DNA of 64,000 bases from Ponticaulis sp. (GCA_002692725.1 NZLU01000023.1:520610-584609); one strand, 5' to 3'; positions 9,225 through 19,471 are shown, counted from the first letter of the stretch. Numbers and translations are program-made. The notes: generated from the sequence alone by a model not told the origin.

Positions 9225-10348
9225 CCACGCTGGCCCGTTCGGATAAATCCTGGTTTGCCGAATGGTGGCGGACCGTGGATCATGGGATCATCACCGGCGT
9301 AATGGTGCTGTTGGCGGCTGGAATGTTGCTTGCCATGGCAGCGGGACCGACTGCAGCTGACCGGATTGGTATATCAAACCCGTTTCACTTTGTCTTTCGC
9401 CATGCCTTTTTCGTAATGGCAGGCATTGCCGTGTTTCTCAGCGTTTCGACCCTGTCTGAAGCCTGGACGCGTCGACTGGCCTTGTTGATTTTTATCGTGT
9501 CGTTTCTGCTGCTCGCCGCTATTCCAGTGATCGGGACACAGATTAAAGGCAGTCAACGCTGGATTCATATAGCCGGAGCCTCTTTGCAGCCATCCGAGCT
9601 CGTGAAGCCTGCGCTGATTGTGGTCGCGGGCTGGTTTCTGGCGCAACGCAATCAGGTGAAAGGCGTGCCCTGGGCCATTATTGCCTTTGCCCTGTTCGCC
9701 CCAACGATCGGCCTGTTGTTACTGCAACCCGATGTCGGCCAGACGGTCTTGCTGACGGCGACCTTCCTTGTCGCATTTTTCGTGTCTGGAATGCCGCTCA
9801 TCTGGGCATCTTTCTTTCTTGTCGGTGGGCTCGCGGCGGCGGCTCTCATGTTCTTTCAGTTCGAGCATGTGCGTTATCGGATCATGACCTATCTCGATCC
9901 GTCCCAGGCCTCCTACCAGCTGCAGCAGGCGCATGACGCTATTTCTCGCGGCGGTCTTCTTGGCGTGGGTCCGGGCGAGGGGCGGGTCAAATATTACCTG
10001 CCCGACGTGCACACGGATTTCATCTATTCCGTGGCCGGAGAAGAGTTTGGATTTCTGGCTTGTCTTGGCCTTCTGATCATTTTTCTCGTCATCGCGCTGC
10101 GCGGCATGTTTGCGGCTGCTCGACGGGCTGATCCATTTGTCCGGGCAGCGGGCACGGCGCTCTTTTTCATGTTTGGCGCGCAGGCCATGATCAATATCGG
10201 TGTGAATGTCGGTCTGCTGCCAACAAAGGGCATGACCCTGCCTCTGATCAGCTATGGTGGGTCCTCCATGATCGGAACCGCGCTGACCTTGGGCTTTGGC
10301 CTCGCCTTGACCCGAAAACGGGCGGAATTTCGTCTCGGAATCAGGTAA
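9221..10348 (+). CDS. ftsW: lipid II polymerase FtsW (SEDS family)
   Basis: FtsW is the septal glycosyltransferase that polymerises glycan strands with FtsI. The 375 residues contain about ten membrane helices. The large periplasmic loop carries GVGPGEG and the HTDFIYS segment, and the C-terminal region has the LISYGGSS motif, all typical of SEDS proteins. Its position between murD and murG separates it from the elongation paralogue RodA. The ATG overlaps the murD stop. Confidence 0.96.
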   Translation: MTTLARSDKSWFAEWWRTVDHGIITGVMVLLAAGMLLAMAAGPTAADRIGISNPFHFVFRHAFFVMAGIAVFLSVSTLSEAWTRRLALLIFIVSFLLLAAIPVIGTQIKGSQRWIHIAGASLQPSELVKPALIVVAGWFLAQRNQVKGVPWAIIAFALFAPTIGLLLLQPDVGQTVLLTATFLVAFFVSGMPLIWASFFLVGGLAAAALMFFQFEHVRYRIMTYLDPSQASYQLQQAHDAISRGGLLGVGPGEGRVKYYLPDVHTDFIYSVAGEEFGFLACLGLLIIFLVIALRGMFAAARRADPFVRAAGTALFFMFGAQAMINIGVNVGLLPTKGMTLPLISYGGSSMIGTALTLGFGLALTRKRAEFRLGIR

Positions 10349-10378
10349 ACATCACTCGGGCAATCTCGAGGGACTTTC

Positions 10379-11470
10379 ATGACCGCATCAAAACTCGTCG
10401 TTATCGGAGCTGGCGGAACCGGCGGCCACATGTTCCCGGCTTCAGCCTTTGCCGCGGAAATGAAGTCGCGTGGCTGGCGTGTTGGCCTGATGACGGACGA
10501 TCGCGGACGGCGCTACACAGATGGCTTCCCGGCCGACTGGATCGTCAATGTCAAAGCAGCGACCTTCGCCTCCAAGCGACCGGACAAATTGCTGACCTCT
10601 GGCCTGAAAATTTACAGCGGGATCGGCGAAGCCAAAAAGAAACTGAAAGCCGAAGGCGCTGACCTTGTGGCGGGGTTTGGCGGTTATCCGGCCTTTCCGG
10701 CCCTGATGGCGGCCTCTCAGCTCAAAACGCCAATCATTATCCACGAGCAGAATGCGGTGCTGGGCCGGGTGAACCGGTTTTTTGCAAAAAAGGCCGAGAT
10801 TGTCGCCTGCGGATTTGAACGCCTCGATCGACTTCCCGCTGGCGCGCATATGAAAGTGGTCGGCAATCCTGTCCGAAAGCCAATTCTCGATATTCGCGAC
10901 GCGCCATATCCGGCCACAGGCGCGGACGATCGGCTCCAGCTCCTCATTACGGGGGGAAGTCAGGGCGCGCGGCTGTTTGGCGAGGTTTTGCCGCCCGCGA
11001 TATGCGCACTGCCTGACACGCTGCGGAGCCGGTTGAGAGTTGTCCAGCAGGTCCGCGAAGAACAGTTGGACGAGGTTACAGCGCTCTATCAGGACGCAGG
11101 CATTGAGTGCGAGCTCGCGCCATTCTTCTCGAATATGCCGGAACTTCTGGCTGGGTCTCATTTGGTGATTTGCCGGTCCGGTGCCTCGAGCGTGACCGAG
11201 CTTGCCGTCGTTGGACGTCCCGCCATTCTCATCCCGCTGGCCATTGCCATGGACGACCACCAGACCGGGAATGCAGAGACACTGGCTGCTGCGGGTGCGG
11301 CCGATGTGGTGAGCGAGGCGCAGCTTTCTGTTGAGGCGGTGACCAATATTTTGGCCAACAGGCTGTCAGACAGTGAAGGGCTCAAAGCCCGCGCCGAAGC
11401 GGCCAAATCGGTTGGGATGTATTCTGCATCCAGCGATCTGGCCGATTTGGCGGAAGGTCTGGAGCTTTAA
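10379..11470 (+). CDS. murG: undecaprenyldiphospho-muramoylpentapeptide GlcNAc transferase MurG
   Basis: MurG converts lipid I to lipid II on the inner face of the membrane. The 363-residue GT-B enzyme has the glycine-rich loop GGTGGH at residues 12-17, the HEQNAVLGRVNR segment, a second G loop (GGSQGAR), and the donor-binding region around SGASSVTE and PAILIPLAIAMDDHQ. A GAGGGA ribosome site precedes the ATG, 30 bases after ftsW. The stop overlaps by four bases that of the convergent gene on the other strand, and no terminator is visible. In most relatives murC follows directly; here about 4.1 kb intervenes. Confidence 0.97.
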   Translation: MTASKLVVIGAGGTGGHMFPASAFAAEMKSRGWRVGLMTDDRGRRYTDGFPADWIVNVKAATFASKRPDKLLTSGLKIYSGIGEAKKKLKAEGADLVAGFGGYPAFPALMAASQLKTPIIIHEQNAVLGRVNRFFAKKAEIVACGFERLDRLPAGAHMKVVGNPVRKPILDIRDAPYPATGADDRLQLLITGGSQGARLFGEVLPPAICALPDTLRSRLRVVQQVREEQLDEVTALYQDAGIECELAPFFSNMPELLAGSHLVICRSGASSVTELAVVGRPAILIPLAIAMDDHQTGNAETLAAAGAADVVSEAQLSVEAVTNILANRLSDSEGLKARAEAAKSVGMYSASSDLADLAEGLEL

Positions 11471-12099
11471 TCCGCCTTTGGCCCACTCGCTGCGCGGAAG
11501 GCTTGCAGCATTTGTAGCGCTTGTTGCTGATCCGCAGGCAGTTCAACGGCTTCGCACCGCGGATCGGTATTCTGAATGGCCTTCAGCATAGCGGGCGTCA
11601 GCGGCAAGGGGTCACATCCATGGGTCTGTTCGCAGATCAGATCCCATTGCGGCTCAGCCTTGGCGTGGCATTCCAGGCAATTACCGCCAAACTGATTTAC
11701 GACTTCATCGCTCCCGCGCACACGGATGGTTGCGCCTGATGCGGCGACGTCGAGTTCAAAAAACTCCCAATCATTCGTGAGCGGATTATAGCCCGCTTCG
11801 CGTTTCACCATGGCTTCAGTTGGTACAAGTTGAATGATCGTGCCTGCAGGGTAGGTCCCACCCGTCTCGGAGTTTGCCACCTCAAGTGTGGCATCCACAT
11901 CTCCGAGCAGATTGTCGACGTAAAAGCCCCTCACAGCATGCATGTCTCTGATGCAGGCAAAGTCTGATTCCGCAGGAACAAAATCACTCGTCGCCACCGC
12001 ATCCGTCTCTTGTGCGGTCATGGTCATACCTGCGCTGACGGCAAGAATGACAGACACGGTGACAAGACCAGCCAAAGCCGCTTTGTGAATCTGACGCAT
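11467..12099 (-). CDS. exported protein with a CxxCH haem-binding motif, possibly cytochrome P460-like
   Basis: The 210-residue product starts with a signal peptide or anchor (hydrophobic at about 7-28) and has one haem-c attachment site, CLECH at residues 141-145. Several more cysteines lie at 49, 156 and 162. The region before the haem site, with the strand-rich GTIIQLVP and WEFFELD segments, is reminiscent of cytochrome P460-type domains. I am not certain of the family. The ATG at 12099 is chosen because GGGGAGG lies just upstream; the open frame extends to 12135. A periplasmic redox protein or small-molecule oxidase is plausible, but no substrate can be read from the sequence. Confidence 0.75.
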   Translation of the reverse strand: MRQIHKAALAGLVTVSVILAVSAGMTMTAQETDAVATSDFVPAESDFACIRDMHAVRGFYVDNLLGDVDATLEVANSETGGTYPAGTIIQLVPTEAMVKREAGYNPLTNDWEFFELDVAASGATIRVRGSDEVVNQFGGNCLECHAKAEPQWDLICEQTHGCDPLPLTPAMLKAIQNTDPRCEAVELPADQQQALQMLQAFRAASGPKAD

Positions 12100-12173
12100 G
12101 CGTATTTCCTCCCCGAAAACAACCCACTTAGCCATTTCCCTATAGGCTGTAAACGTAGCTCCCGGGCATGTGA

Positions 12174-12683
12174 TCAGTAAACGCTTTCGCCATCCAGTCG
12201 GAAAGTGGCAAAGGGGGTGGAGCGAGAGAAGATTAAGGTCTGCGGCGTAGCGCCCAGCCGTATATTCACGATATTCACCTGATCTGGATGTACGTCCATG
12301 AGTGGGCTTGCGCGCAAGACATACAGACTAGTTTCAGGCAGTGGGTTTGCGGTCTGATAGATCCAGACATAGCCATCATCGATTTCGCCACCGACCAGCT
12401 CCAGATCGACCGGTTTGCCATTTTCGCGCAAGGAAAACCGCTCTTCGACATAGGCCCCGAACAAGGCTTGCGCTTCCTCATCGTCATAGATGGAAAGATT
12501 GCGATCATAGAGCGCCTGAACCACATCTTCGGAATCGATCATGCGATACCGGTGCACGATTTCGACCTGACCCGTATTTGCGTTCAGGCTGATATCGATC
12601 TCCGCTTCCTTGCGAGGATGCGCGTGCGCCGGATTGGCGCTCGCCAGCAGCAGGGTGAAGAGGATCAGGACGAAATGTTTCAT
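12174..12683 (-). CDS. small exported protein, DUF6702-like
   Basis: The 169-residue protein has a clear signal peptide ending near AHA-HP. After it come a short beta-rich domain (EIVHRYRMIDSE, YVEERFSL) and no membrane segment. It resembles the DUF6702 family, which often sits beside an M1-type metallopeptidase, as here with the next gene upstream on the same strand. The function is unknown. The ATG at 12683 follows a GAGAG site; a TTG at 12692 is less likely. It lies downstream of the peptidase with a strong hairpin between them, so it could be a second cistron expressed at a different level. Confidence 0.65.
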   Translation of the reverse strand: MKHFVLILFTLLLASANPAHAHPRKEAEIDISLNANTGQVEIVHRYRMIDSEDVVQALYDRNLSIYDDEEAQALFGAYVEERFSLRENGKPVDLELVGGEIDDGYVWIYQTANPLPETSLYVLRASPLMDVHPDQVNIVNIRLGATPQTLIFSRSTPFATFRLDGESVY

Positions 12684-12698
12684 GGCTCTCAAAGAACT

Positions 12699-12727
12699 AC
12701 GCCTTCTCCCATGAAAGGAGAAGGCGT
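12699..12727 (-). other. perfect 11-bp hairpin between two reverse-strand genes
   Basis: ACGCCTTCTCC at 12699-12709 and GGAGAAGGCGT at 12717-12727 form a perfect stem with a seven-base loop. It lies in the mRNA between the peptidase stop at 12755 and the next start at 12683. There is no T-run, so it is not a standard Rho-independent terminator. It may stabilise the upstream message or lower expression of the downstream gene. Confidence 0.6.
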
Positions 12728-12754
12728 GATGTCAGTTTCAGGCTGGTCGGAGGC

Positions 12755-15262
12755 TTAGTCTGTAGCGCCCTCAAGCTCTGCCGGAGGGAGTGCGTCTTCG
12801 TCTTCGCCCTCAGTCTCCTCGCCTTCCTCTTCTTCAGGTGTCAATTCGGTCGTGATATCGTGCATGATATCGCGTCGCTTGAAGCTGAAGCTTGGGCTGG
12901 ATTTGTAGGCTTCGATTCGGGACGGCAGGATTTTGCGCGGGAAGGCATTGTTATTGATGTCAGCATCCGCGGTTTCCCACTCAGGGTCGAGCGTCACCTG
13001 CGTGAGTTCCTTCTCCTTGTCATAAACGAGTAGCTTCCGGACATTATGCGGATTGCGGCGCCAGATTTCAGCCGGGATATACACCCGCTCATACGTGCCA
13101 TCAGCGAATTCGAGTCCGAGAATGATCGGCATCACCAGGCCACCAATGTTTGAGAATTCGAGAACATAGTAATTCTTGTCTTCCTCAACGGCGCGCAGGA
13201 AGGTTTCGCGTTCCCAGTCTTCCAGCCCATCAAGCCAGGATTGGTATTCGTTCCGCTCCTTGTTCGTAACGGTGTAGATGTCGTTCTCGTCGTAAAAGTC
13301 TTTTACGTCCGGGAACCGGTCCACCCATGGCACAATGCCTTCTTCTTCATTGAGGCGCGTGCCGACACGTTGCGGCTTGTCAGCATCTTCCTGACGACGG
13401 CGAGCGAAATCAATGTCCGGATCTTTCGTATCGATACGTAGCTTGTAGACGGTGTCGATCGAGATATCGACATGATCAGTGGTGTAGAACCAGCCACGCC
13501 AAAACCAGTCGAGATCCACACCGGAGGCTTCTTCCATGGTGCGGAAAAAGTCCGACGGGGTTGGACGTTTGAACTTCCAGCGTTGCGAATACTCGCGGAA
13601 TGCAAAATCAAAGAGTTCACGACCAAGAATCGTATCGCGAAGCAGATGCAGCGCCGCCGAAGGCTTGCCATAGGAGTTCGATCCGAGGTTCGGGATCGAA
13701 TCCGACTGAGTCATGATCGGAACCTGATTTTGTGACGTCATATAGGGAATGAGATCGCGCGGCAGCGAGCGGTTCCAATGGATGTCTGGATCCCATTCAT
13801 AACCGGCAAGGCTGTCCAGGAAGGAATTCAGGCCTTCATCCATCCAGGTCCATTGGCGCTCGTCCGAATTTACAACCATCGGAAAATAGATGTGGCCGAT
13901 CTCGTGGATGACCACACCAATCAGGAATTCTTTCTCCGAAAACGTCCAGGTGCGCGTGCCATCATCCTGCAGTTCCGTGCGTGGCCCGTTAAAGGTGATC
14001 ATCGGATATTCCATGCCACCAACCGGGCCGTTTACGGATTGGGCGACCGGATAGGGATAATCAAACGCGAAACGGTTATAGACATCCATGGTGTGGATCA
14101 CGGAGGCCGTGGAATAAAGCTCCCACAGTTCGCCGCCTTCCTTCGGGAAGAAAGACATGGCCATAACGGTCTCATGTTCGGCGCCTGGCTGTTCGAACCC
14201 TTGTGCATCCCATGCGAATTTGCGCGACGAGGCCCACGCAAAATCCCGGACATTCTTGGCTTTGAATTTCCAGGTTTTGGTGCCGGTCGGGTCCCCGCTC
14301 TCGGCAGCGAGCGCCTCTTCCGGCGTAACGATATACATCGGACGCTCAGCGGTCTCAGCCTCTTTCAGGCGCTGACGCTGAGTGGCGGTCAGAACCTGAT
14401 TTGGGTTTTGAAGCACCCCGGTTGACGACACGATATGGTCGTTCGGGACAGTGATATTCACTTCATAATCGCCGAATTCGAGCGCGAATTCACCACGGCC
14501 CAGGAATTCCTTATTGTGCCAGCCTTCATAGTCTGAATACACGGCCATGCGCGGGAACCATTGCGCAATCAGGAAGATGTCGTTTCCGCCTTCGCGCTCG
14601 TCATCGGGGAAGTGCTCATAGCCAGAACGACCCGACACGGCATCATCTTCATTTATATTGTACGCAAAATCGATCTTGAACGTCGTTGAGCTGTCTGGCT
14701 TCAACGGTGTCGGCAGGTCAATCCGCATATTGGTGCCGACAATCGTGAAGTTCAGCGGATTGTTTCGTCCGTCCGTGACAGATCTGATTTCATAGCCAAG
14801 GGGGCGGTCGGCGAGGGCCTGCTGGCGGCGAAGTTCGCCAAGGCTGAGGCGTGTCGGGGTGTCGAGACCACCGGCTGAGACGGCTGGTCCGCGTCGACCG
14901 GCGCCACCAAAATCCTGCGCCATTTCGCTCATGGAATCGGTGCGGAAAATATTCTGGTCGAGCTGAACCCAGAGATAACGCAGCGAGTCCGGTGAGTTGT
15001 TCGAATAGGTGATGGTTTCTGTTGCCGTGATGCGGCGGTTTTCTTCGTCGAGCGTCGCGTCGATGACATAGTCAGCTTCCTGCTGCCAGTATTCATGGCC
15101 AGGTGCACCGGAGGCGGTTCGATAGGTGTTCGGAGTTGGAAGAACTTCATCGAGCTGGCGGAACTTGTCCTCGAAATTACCTTTGGTTTGCTGGATGCCC
15201 TGAGCGTGCGCTCCACCAATCACAATAAGAGATGCGATCATCGCACCAGACAATTTCCACAT
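12755..15262 (-). CDS. M1-family (gluzincin) metallopeptidase, exported
   Basis: The 835-residue product has a signal peptide (cleavage after AHA near residue 20), an N-terminal beta-saddle region and a zinc peptidase domain. The zinc site is HEIGH at 453-457, with the third ligand Glu476 in DEGLN, giving HEXXH-X18-E as in M1 aminopeptidases. A GPVGGMEYP segment matches the GAMEN exopeptidase motif in degenerate form, so aminopeptidase activity is not assured. The C-terminus is a very acidic tail. AAGGA just upstream supports the ATG at 15262. It is probably a periplasmic or surface peptidase for peptide scavenging or envelope protein turnover. Confidence 0.88.
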   Translation of the reverse strand: MWKLSGAMIASLIVIGGAHAQGIQQTKGNFEDKFRQLDEVLPTPNTYRTASGAPGHEYWQQEADYVIDATLDEENRRITATETITYSNNSPDSLRYLWVQLDQNIFRTDSMSEMAQDFGGAGRRGPAVSAGGLDTPTRLSLGELRRQQALADRPLGYEIRSVTDGRNNPLNFTIVGTNMRIDLPTPLKPDSSTTFKIDFAYNINEDDAVSGRSGYEHFPDDEREGGNDIFLIAQWFPRMAVYSDYEGWHNKEFLGRGEFALEFGDYEVNITVPNDHIVSSTGVLQNPNQVLTATQRQRLKEAETAERPMYIVTPEEALAAESGDPTGTKTWKFKAKNVRDFAWASSRKFAWDAQGFEQPGAEHETVMAMSFFPKEGGELWELYSTASVIHTMDVYNRFAFDYPYPVAQSVNGPVGGMEYPMITFNGPRTELQDDGTRTWTFSEKEFLIGVVIHEIGHIYFPMVVNSDERQWTWMDEGLNSFLDSLAGYEWDPDIHWNRSLPRDLIPYMTSQNQVPIMTQSDSIPNLGSNSYGKPSAALHLLRDTILGRELFDFAFREYSQRWKFKRPTPSDFFRTMEEASGVDLDWFWRGWFYTTDHVDISIDTVYKLRIDTKDPDIDFARRRQEDADKPQRVGTRLNEEEGIVPWVDRFPDVKDFYDENDIYTVTNKERNEYQSWLDGLEDWERETFLRAVEEDKNYYVLEFSNIGGLVMPIILGLEFADGTYERVYIPAEIWRRNPHNVRKLLVYDKEKELTQVTLDPEWETADADINNNAFPRKILPSRIEAYKSSPSFSFKRRDIMHDITTELTPEEEEGEETEGEDEDALPPAELEGATD

Positions 15263-15596
15263 GGTTCTTCCTTTGATCAGCCCAATTCGCGAACGGCGTG
15301 CCCCAATACAAGCCAGACAAGGGTCTGTTCATGCCATGACGACCGCAAACATCAATATCGGCTGCGATGAGTTCGTCATTTTCAGTGTTAAATTTTTGTC
15401 ATGTGCACGGTTGCGAACAGAATGCCGGGAGCGTGTCCAATTATTGAGTGATGTCATGCAGAATTTTCGGGAGCGGCGGATTGCCGCCAAAGCGTCTGTG
15501 TTCTGACAGATTTGAAAGAGAAGCTTTCCGAAAGGGGGCGCACTGGTCTAACAAGGTGTCTCTTTGATCTGACCGTCCTTCTGTTGCGGAATTCAT
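15263..15596. promoter_or_regulatory. divergent intergenic region between the M1 peptidase and murC
   Basis: This 334-base stretch should contain promoters in both directions. It has a moderately A+T-rich centre and a short GGCGG-ATTG-CCGCC hairpin around 15475-15488. No clear -35/-10 pair, CtrA box or RNA gene was recognised. Confidence 0.3.
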
Positions 15597-17000
15597 ATGC
15601 GTAGTCCTTCCCCCTTTGATCTTGGCCCCGTTCATTTTGTCGGTATTGGCGGCATTGGCATGTCCGGCATCGCCGAAGTGATGCTGAACCTTGGATACTC
15701 CGTTCAGGGGTCGGACATTCGCTCCAATGCCAATGTCGAGCGGCTTCAGGGCCTGGGCGCATTGGTTCATATTGGCCATAAGGCCGAAAATGTACGCGGG
15801 GCCGGGGCGGTCGTGATCTCCACCGCCATTAAGGGCGGCAACCCGGAAGTCGACACCGCACGCGCCATGGGCATACCCGTCGTGCGCCGCGCCGATATGC
15901 TGGCCGAGCTGATCCGCCTCAAATGGACCGTCGCGATCGCGGGAACCCATGGCAAGACGACCACAACGTCTATGATCGCAGCTCTGCTGGATGGCGCAGA
16001 TATTGACCCGACAGTGATCAATGGCGGAGTCATCAATGCGTATGGCTCCAATGCCAAGCTCGGCGCGGGCGACTGGATGGTCGTTGAGGCCGATGAAAGC
16101 GACGGCACCTTCACCAAGCTTCGATCCACCATTGCCATCGTCACAAATATCGATCCCGAGCATATGGATCATTATGGCGATATGGAAAAACTTCGTGCTG
16201 CGTTCGACACCTTTGTCGAGAACATTCCGTTTTATGGGTTCGCTGTGCTGTGTACCGACCATCCCGAAGTGATGTCGCTGGCCGCGCGTGTCTCTGACCG
16301 CCGCCGGATCACTTATGGCTTCAACCCGCAGGCTGATATTCGCGCATTGAATCTGCGGACTGACGCTGATGGCGTGCATTTTGACCTCGCCATCCGGTCT
16401 CGGATTGGTAATGCCCACACGATTTCCGACATGCTGCTCCCCATGGCTGGGCGGCACAATGTGCTCAATGCGCTCGCCGCCATTGCCGTGGCGCTCGAGC
16501 TTGGGGCAGAAGCCGATGGTATCCGCGACTCGCTCTCACGCTTCGGTGGGGTAAAACGCCGTTTCACCAATGTTGGCGAGTGGAATGGCGTGAAGATCAT
16601 CGATGATTACGGCCATCATCCGGTAGAAATCGAAGCCGTGCTGAAGGCTGCACGCGATATGCAGGGCGATAAGCGTGTTATCGCCGTCGCTCAGCCCCAT
16701 AGATACTCGCGACTCAAAACGCATTTCGAAGAGTTCAGTACCTGTTTCAATGAGGCGGATGCGGTCCTGCTCACGCCAGTCTATCCGGCCGGTGAAAGCC
16801 CGATTGAAGGGTATGATCATCAGACGCTCGCTAAAAGTCTGATGGTTCATGGCCATCGTCAGGCCACAGCGCTGGACGACATTGATGACCTGCCAGCCGC
16901 GCTGAGAAACATGGTCGAACCCGGTGATATGATTGTCTGTCTCGGGGCAGGCGATATCACGGCAATTGCGGGGCAGTTGGCCGGGAAGTTGGGGAATTAG
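15597..17000 (+). CDS. murC: UDP-N-acetylmuramate--L-alanine ligase MurC
   Basis: MurC adds the first amino acid to UDP-MurNAc. The 467-residue enzyme shows the N-terminal nucleotide fold [12 protein letters not shown], the ATP loop GTHGKTTTT at 116-124, the EADESDGTF motif and the YGHHPVEI motif, all in normal order. The ATG at 15597 has only a weak GGA upstream, but the product begins exactly where the family does. In most relatives murC lies between murG and murB. Here a 4.1 kb reverse block precedes it and a TIR gene follows, so it probably has its own promoter in the 334-base region upstream. Confidence 0.96.
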   Translation: MRSPSPFDLGPVHFVGIGGIGMSGIAEVMLNLGYSVQGSDIRSNANVERLQGLGALVHIGHKAENVRGAGAVVISTAIKGGNPEVDTARAMGIPVVRRADMLAELIRLKWTVAIAGTHGKTTTTSMIAALLDGADIDPTVINGGVINAYGSNAKLGAGDWMVVEADESDGTFTKLRSTIAIVTNIDPEHMDHYGDMEKLRAAFDTFVENIPFYGFAVLCTDHPEVMSLAARVSDRRRITYGFNPQADIRALNLRTDADGVHFDLAIRSRIGNAHTISDMLLPMAGRHNVLNALAAIAVALELGAEADGIRDSLSRFGGVKRRFTNVGEWNGVKIIDDYGHHPVEIEAVLKAARDMQGDKRVIAVAQPHRYSRLKTHFEEFSTCFNEADAVLLTPVYPAGESPIEGYDHQTLAKSLMVHGHRQATALDDIDDLPAALRNMVEPGDMIVCLGAGDITAIAGQLAGKLGN

Positions 17001-18364
17001 TGGGAGTATCGGAAGCGCCAGGCTTCCTTCCCAGTCTTAACAACTATGTGCTGATTTTCTGCAAAGCTGACTTCGAATTCGTCGAAATAGGACGCATCTT
17101 TGGTCAATGAAACCGTTGCCACTTCTTTACCGTTTCCTGTTGTAAATAGCTTCAAATGCGCTTCGTATCGTGAATCTCCGGTGATTGGGTCGTCGGGGAG
17201 GGTCTCTACAAGAATAATCGCGAGAATGCGATCTCCGGGACTTAATGCACCCGCTTTGATCATTTGATGTGGGTCGAATTTGTGTTCGTAAGTGATCTCA
17301 GTTGAATCTGTACCTAAAAATGCAATGCAACTCGTATCATTGAAATTTCCATCGCCAACACACAGAAGTCCGCCTATTTCAAGCCGCTTGAACACCGGAA
17401 ACGTATTATTGTTGACATTACAGCTGAGCGGAATTTCTTTGATTTTTCCGTACTTTCGACGCTTTGGTTTGAAAAAGGTTTCCCCAAAATAGTCAAAAAC
17501 CGCGAGACCTTTTCCGACGTCATTTGCGTTCGGGTTGAAGGACTGTTTCTGGAAGGAAACATAGATTCGGGATTTGCTTGGAGAAACCAGAGCGAAATGG
17601 CACCAGCCGAGCTCATTCAGACCGACAATGACCCCAATTTCATTCCTGCGTCGGTCAAAGATTGGGGTATCTTTCCCGAAATCGGGAAAGCCAATCCGCT
17701 TGATTGTGTAATCTGCGGGCGATGGATTAATTATGTAATCCGCGCCCGATGACTTACCATTGAATCCGAAATCGTTTTCGATGCATTCGTTTTCCAGCAG
17801 CCCTGTCCAGAGCTCGTCAGGTGTTCCTGAAGCCACGAATTCGAGCCCTAACTCTCCATTCTTGCGTATGGAGATGTTTTCTTTTGAGGAAGGTGGCTGT
17901 GGTTTGGTTGGAGAAATCGCCAACCCCTTCAGCATGCGTTCCACATCCGAGTGAAAGTCCGGGTCGCGGCGGATGTGCACGACGTTATGCTTCATCAGAT
18001 CGCGAATGTCCTCGGGCAGGTCTTCAGGAGCAGGCATGGTCGCGCCGCCAACAAGCACCGGGATCACGTCAATAGACGACGCCTCAAGCGCCATCATCAG
18101 CTCACGGCGAGACCAGTCCCACGCATTCGTCGCGGCTTTTTGCTGACACGTTTCCAGCCATTTCGGGCCGATCAGCAAAAGAAAATAATCGCTCTGTGCG
18201 ATGCGCTCAGCAATGACGGGCTCGAAATTCTCGCCGGGCCGGACGCTATAAACATCCTTGAAGACATGTTCTGCACCAAACTGGCCGATCAGTTTGTCAT
18301 AGATCCGGCCGGCGATATCAGGCACATCTTCACGTCGATAGCTGATGAAGAACGTCTTCGGCAT
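16997..18364 (-). CDS. TIR-domain protein with unknown C-terminal domain
   Basis: Residues 1-125 of the 455 form a TIR domain: FFISYRRED start, a BB-loop-like [21 protein letters not shown], and WSRRE at 84-88, a WxxxE motif whose Glu88 aligns with the catalytic glutamate of NAD-cleaving TIRs. Residues about 150-455 are beta-rich, without a membrane helix and unassigned. They are visibly richer in A+T than the flanking mur genes, which suggests acquired DNA. The ATG at 18364 has GAGGGG upstream; an extension to 18487 is rejected. The gene lies opposite to and between murC and murB, overlapping the murC stop by four bases. A defence role through NAD depletion is inference. Confidence 0.85.
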   Translation of the reverse strand: MPKTFFISYRREDVPDIAGRIYDKLIGQFGAEHVFKDVYSVRPGENFEPVIAERIAQSDYFLLLIGPKWLETCQQKAATNAWDWSRRELMMALEASSIDVIPVLVGGATMPAPEDLPEDIRDLMKHNVVHIRRDPDFHSDVERMLKGLAISPTKPQPPSSKENISIRKNGELGLEFVASGTPDELWTGLLENECIENDFGFNGKSSGADYIINPSPADYTIKRIGFPDFGKDTPIFDRRRNEIGVIVGLNELGWCHFALVSPSKSRIYVSFQKQSFNPNANDVGKGLAVFDYFGETFFKPKRRKYGKIKEIPLSCNVNNNTFPVFKRLEIGGLLCVGDGNFNDTSCIAFLGTDSTEITYEHKFDPHQMIKAGALSPGDRILAIILVETLPDDPITGDSRYEAHLKLFTTGNGKEVATVSLTKDASYFDEFEVSFAENQHIVVKTGKEAWRFRYSH

Positions 18365-18466
18365 AAAAAGCCCCCTCACTTGCTGTGCCCTATATTTTCT
18401 ATCGGTATGTGAGATGGGGTTGAATTGGAATTGCCCAGACGAACAAATATTGGCTAAAGCAGGACC

Positions 18467-19408
18467 ATGAACTTCAAAGCCGACCAATTCACCGTTCGTG
18501 GCAAGCTCATCGAGAACGCGCCGCTGGCTCCTTACACCTGGTTTCGCGTCGGCGGTCCGGCAGATGTGCTCTTTCTTCCTGACGATGAAGACGATTTGTC
18601 GTCTTTTCTGAGTGGCTTACCTGCTGACATTCCTGTGACAGTTCTGGGTGTCGGGTCGAACGTTATCGTTCGCGATGGCGGCATTGAAGGCGTGGTGGTG
18701 CGCCTGATGGGCAAGTATTGGGGGGCGATTGAGCAAACCGATCCGCTGAACTTGTTTGCCCGCTCAGGCGCGCTTGATCTGTCGGTTGCGAAATACGCCG
18801 CCAGGGTCGGCGTGTCTGGGTTTGGCTTTCTGTCCGGCATCCCAGGTTCACTTGGCGGGGCGACGCGCACGAATGCAGGCTGTTATGGCCGCGAGCTGAA
18901 AGACATTCTGGTTTCGATTGAAGCCATTGATCGCGCTGGCGAAAAAATCGTCTATTCCGGCCCATTGGCTGAGACGAAGGACAACCCGGTTGAGCTCTCC
19001 TATCGCCATTCTGATCTGCCCGCCGATGTAATTGTGACAGGGCTTCATCTGCAGGGCACAGGCGTTGGTGAGCCTGACGATCTTGTGGCTGAAATCGAAG
19101 CCCATCAGGCGCGTCGGGCCGAGACCCAGCCGATCAAGGACAAGACGTCGGGTTCGACCTTCGCAAACCCGGACCCGCCGGGCACGCCAGACCAGCGCTC
19201 CTCCTGGAAACTGATCGATGCAGCGGGCTGCCGTGGGCTACGCGTTGGCGGCGCACAGGTCAGCGAAAAGCACTGTAATTTCTTAATCAATACAGGCGAT
19301 GCTCGCGCCAGTGATCTCGAAGCGCTGGGTGAACTTGTCCGCGCGCGGGTTCTGGAAACAAGCGGTGTCGATCTGCGCTGGGAAGTAAGGCGGATTGGCC
19401 GACTCTAA
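18467..19408 (+). CDS. murB: UDP-N-acetylenolpyruvoylglucosamine reductase MurB
   Basis: MurB is the FAD enzyme that reduces the enolpyruvyl group to give UDP-MurNAc, so it feeds MurC. The 313 residues show the FAD-binding motifs [14 protein letters not shown] and [15 protein letters not shown], the catalytic serine segment SGSTFANP, and the C-terminal [16 protein letters not shown]. It is a type I-like, short form. The ATG at 18467 follows an AGGA only two to three bases away. A 102-base divergent gap separates it from the TIR gene start, so a promoter must lie in that gap or inside the TIR gene. Confidence 0.95.
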   Translation: MNFKADQFTVRGKLIENAPLAPYTWFRVGGPADVLFLPDDEDDLSSFLSGLPADIPVTVLGVGSNVIVRDGGIEGVVVRLMGKYWGAIEQTDPLNLFARSGALDLSVAKYAARVGVSGFGFLSGIPGSLGGATRTNAGCYGRELKDILVSIEAIDRAGEKIVYSGPLAETKDNPVELSYRHSDLPADVIVTGLHLQGTGVGEPDDLVAEIEAHQARRAETQPIKDKTSGSTFANPDPPGTPDQRSSWKLIDAAGCRGLRVGGAQVSEKHCNFLINTGDARASDLEALGELVRARVLETSGVDLRWEVRRIGRL

Positions 19409-19471
19409 CGGGTAGTGCTCAACGGCTGTTCTTCGCTTATCGCTCAGGCCGTTTGCGCCCGACCTTTGGTC

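Noticed and set aside
10442..11260. 272-codon open frame antisense to murG
   Set aside because: MurG is certain on the forward strand, and the antisense product shows no domain, signal or repeat.
15441..16457. 338-codon open frame on the reverse strand over the murC start
   Set aside because: Antisense to murC motifs; composition is typical of a shadow frame and its start lies within murC.
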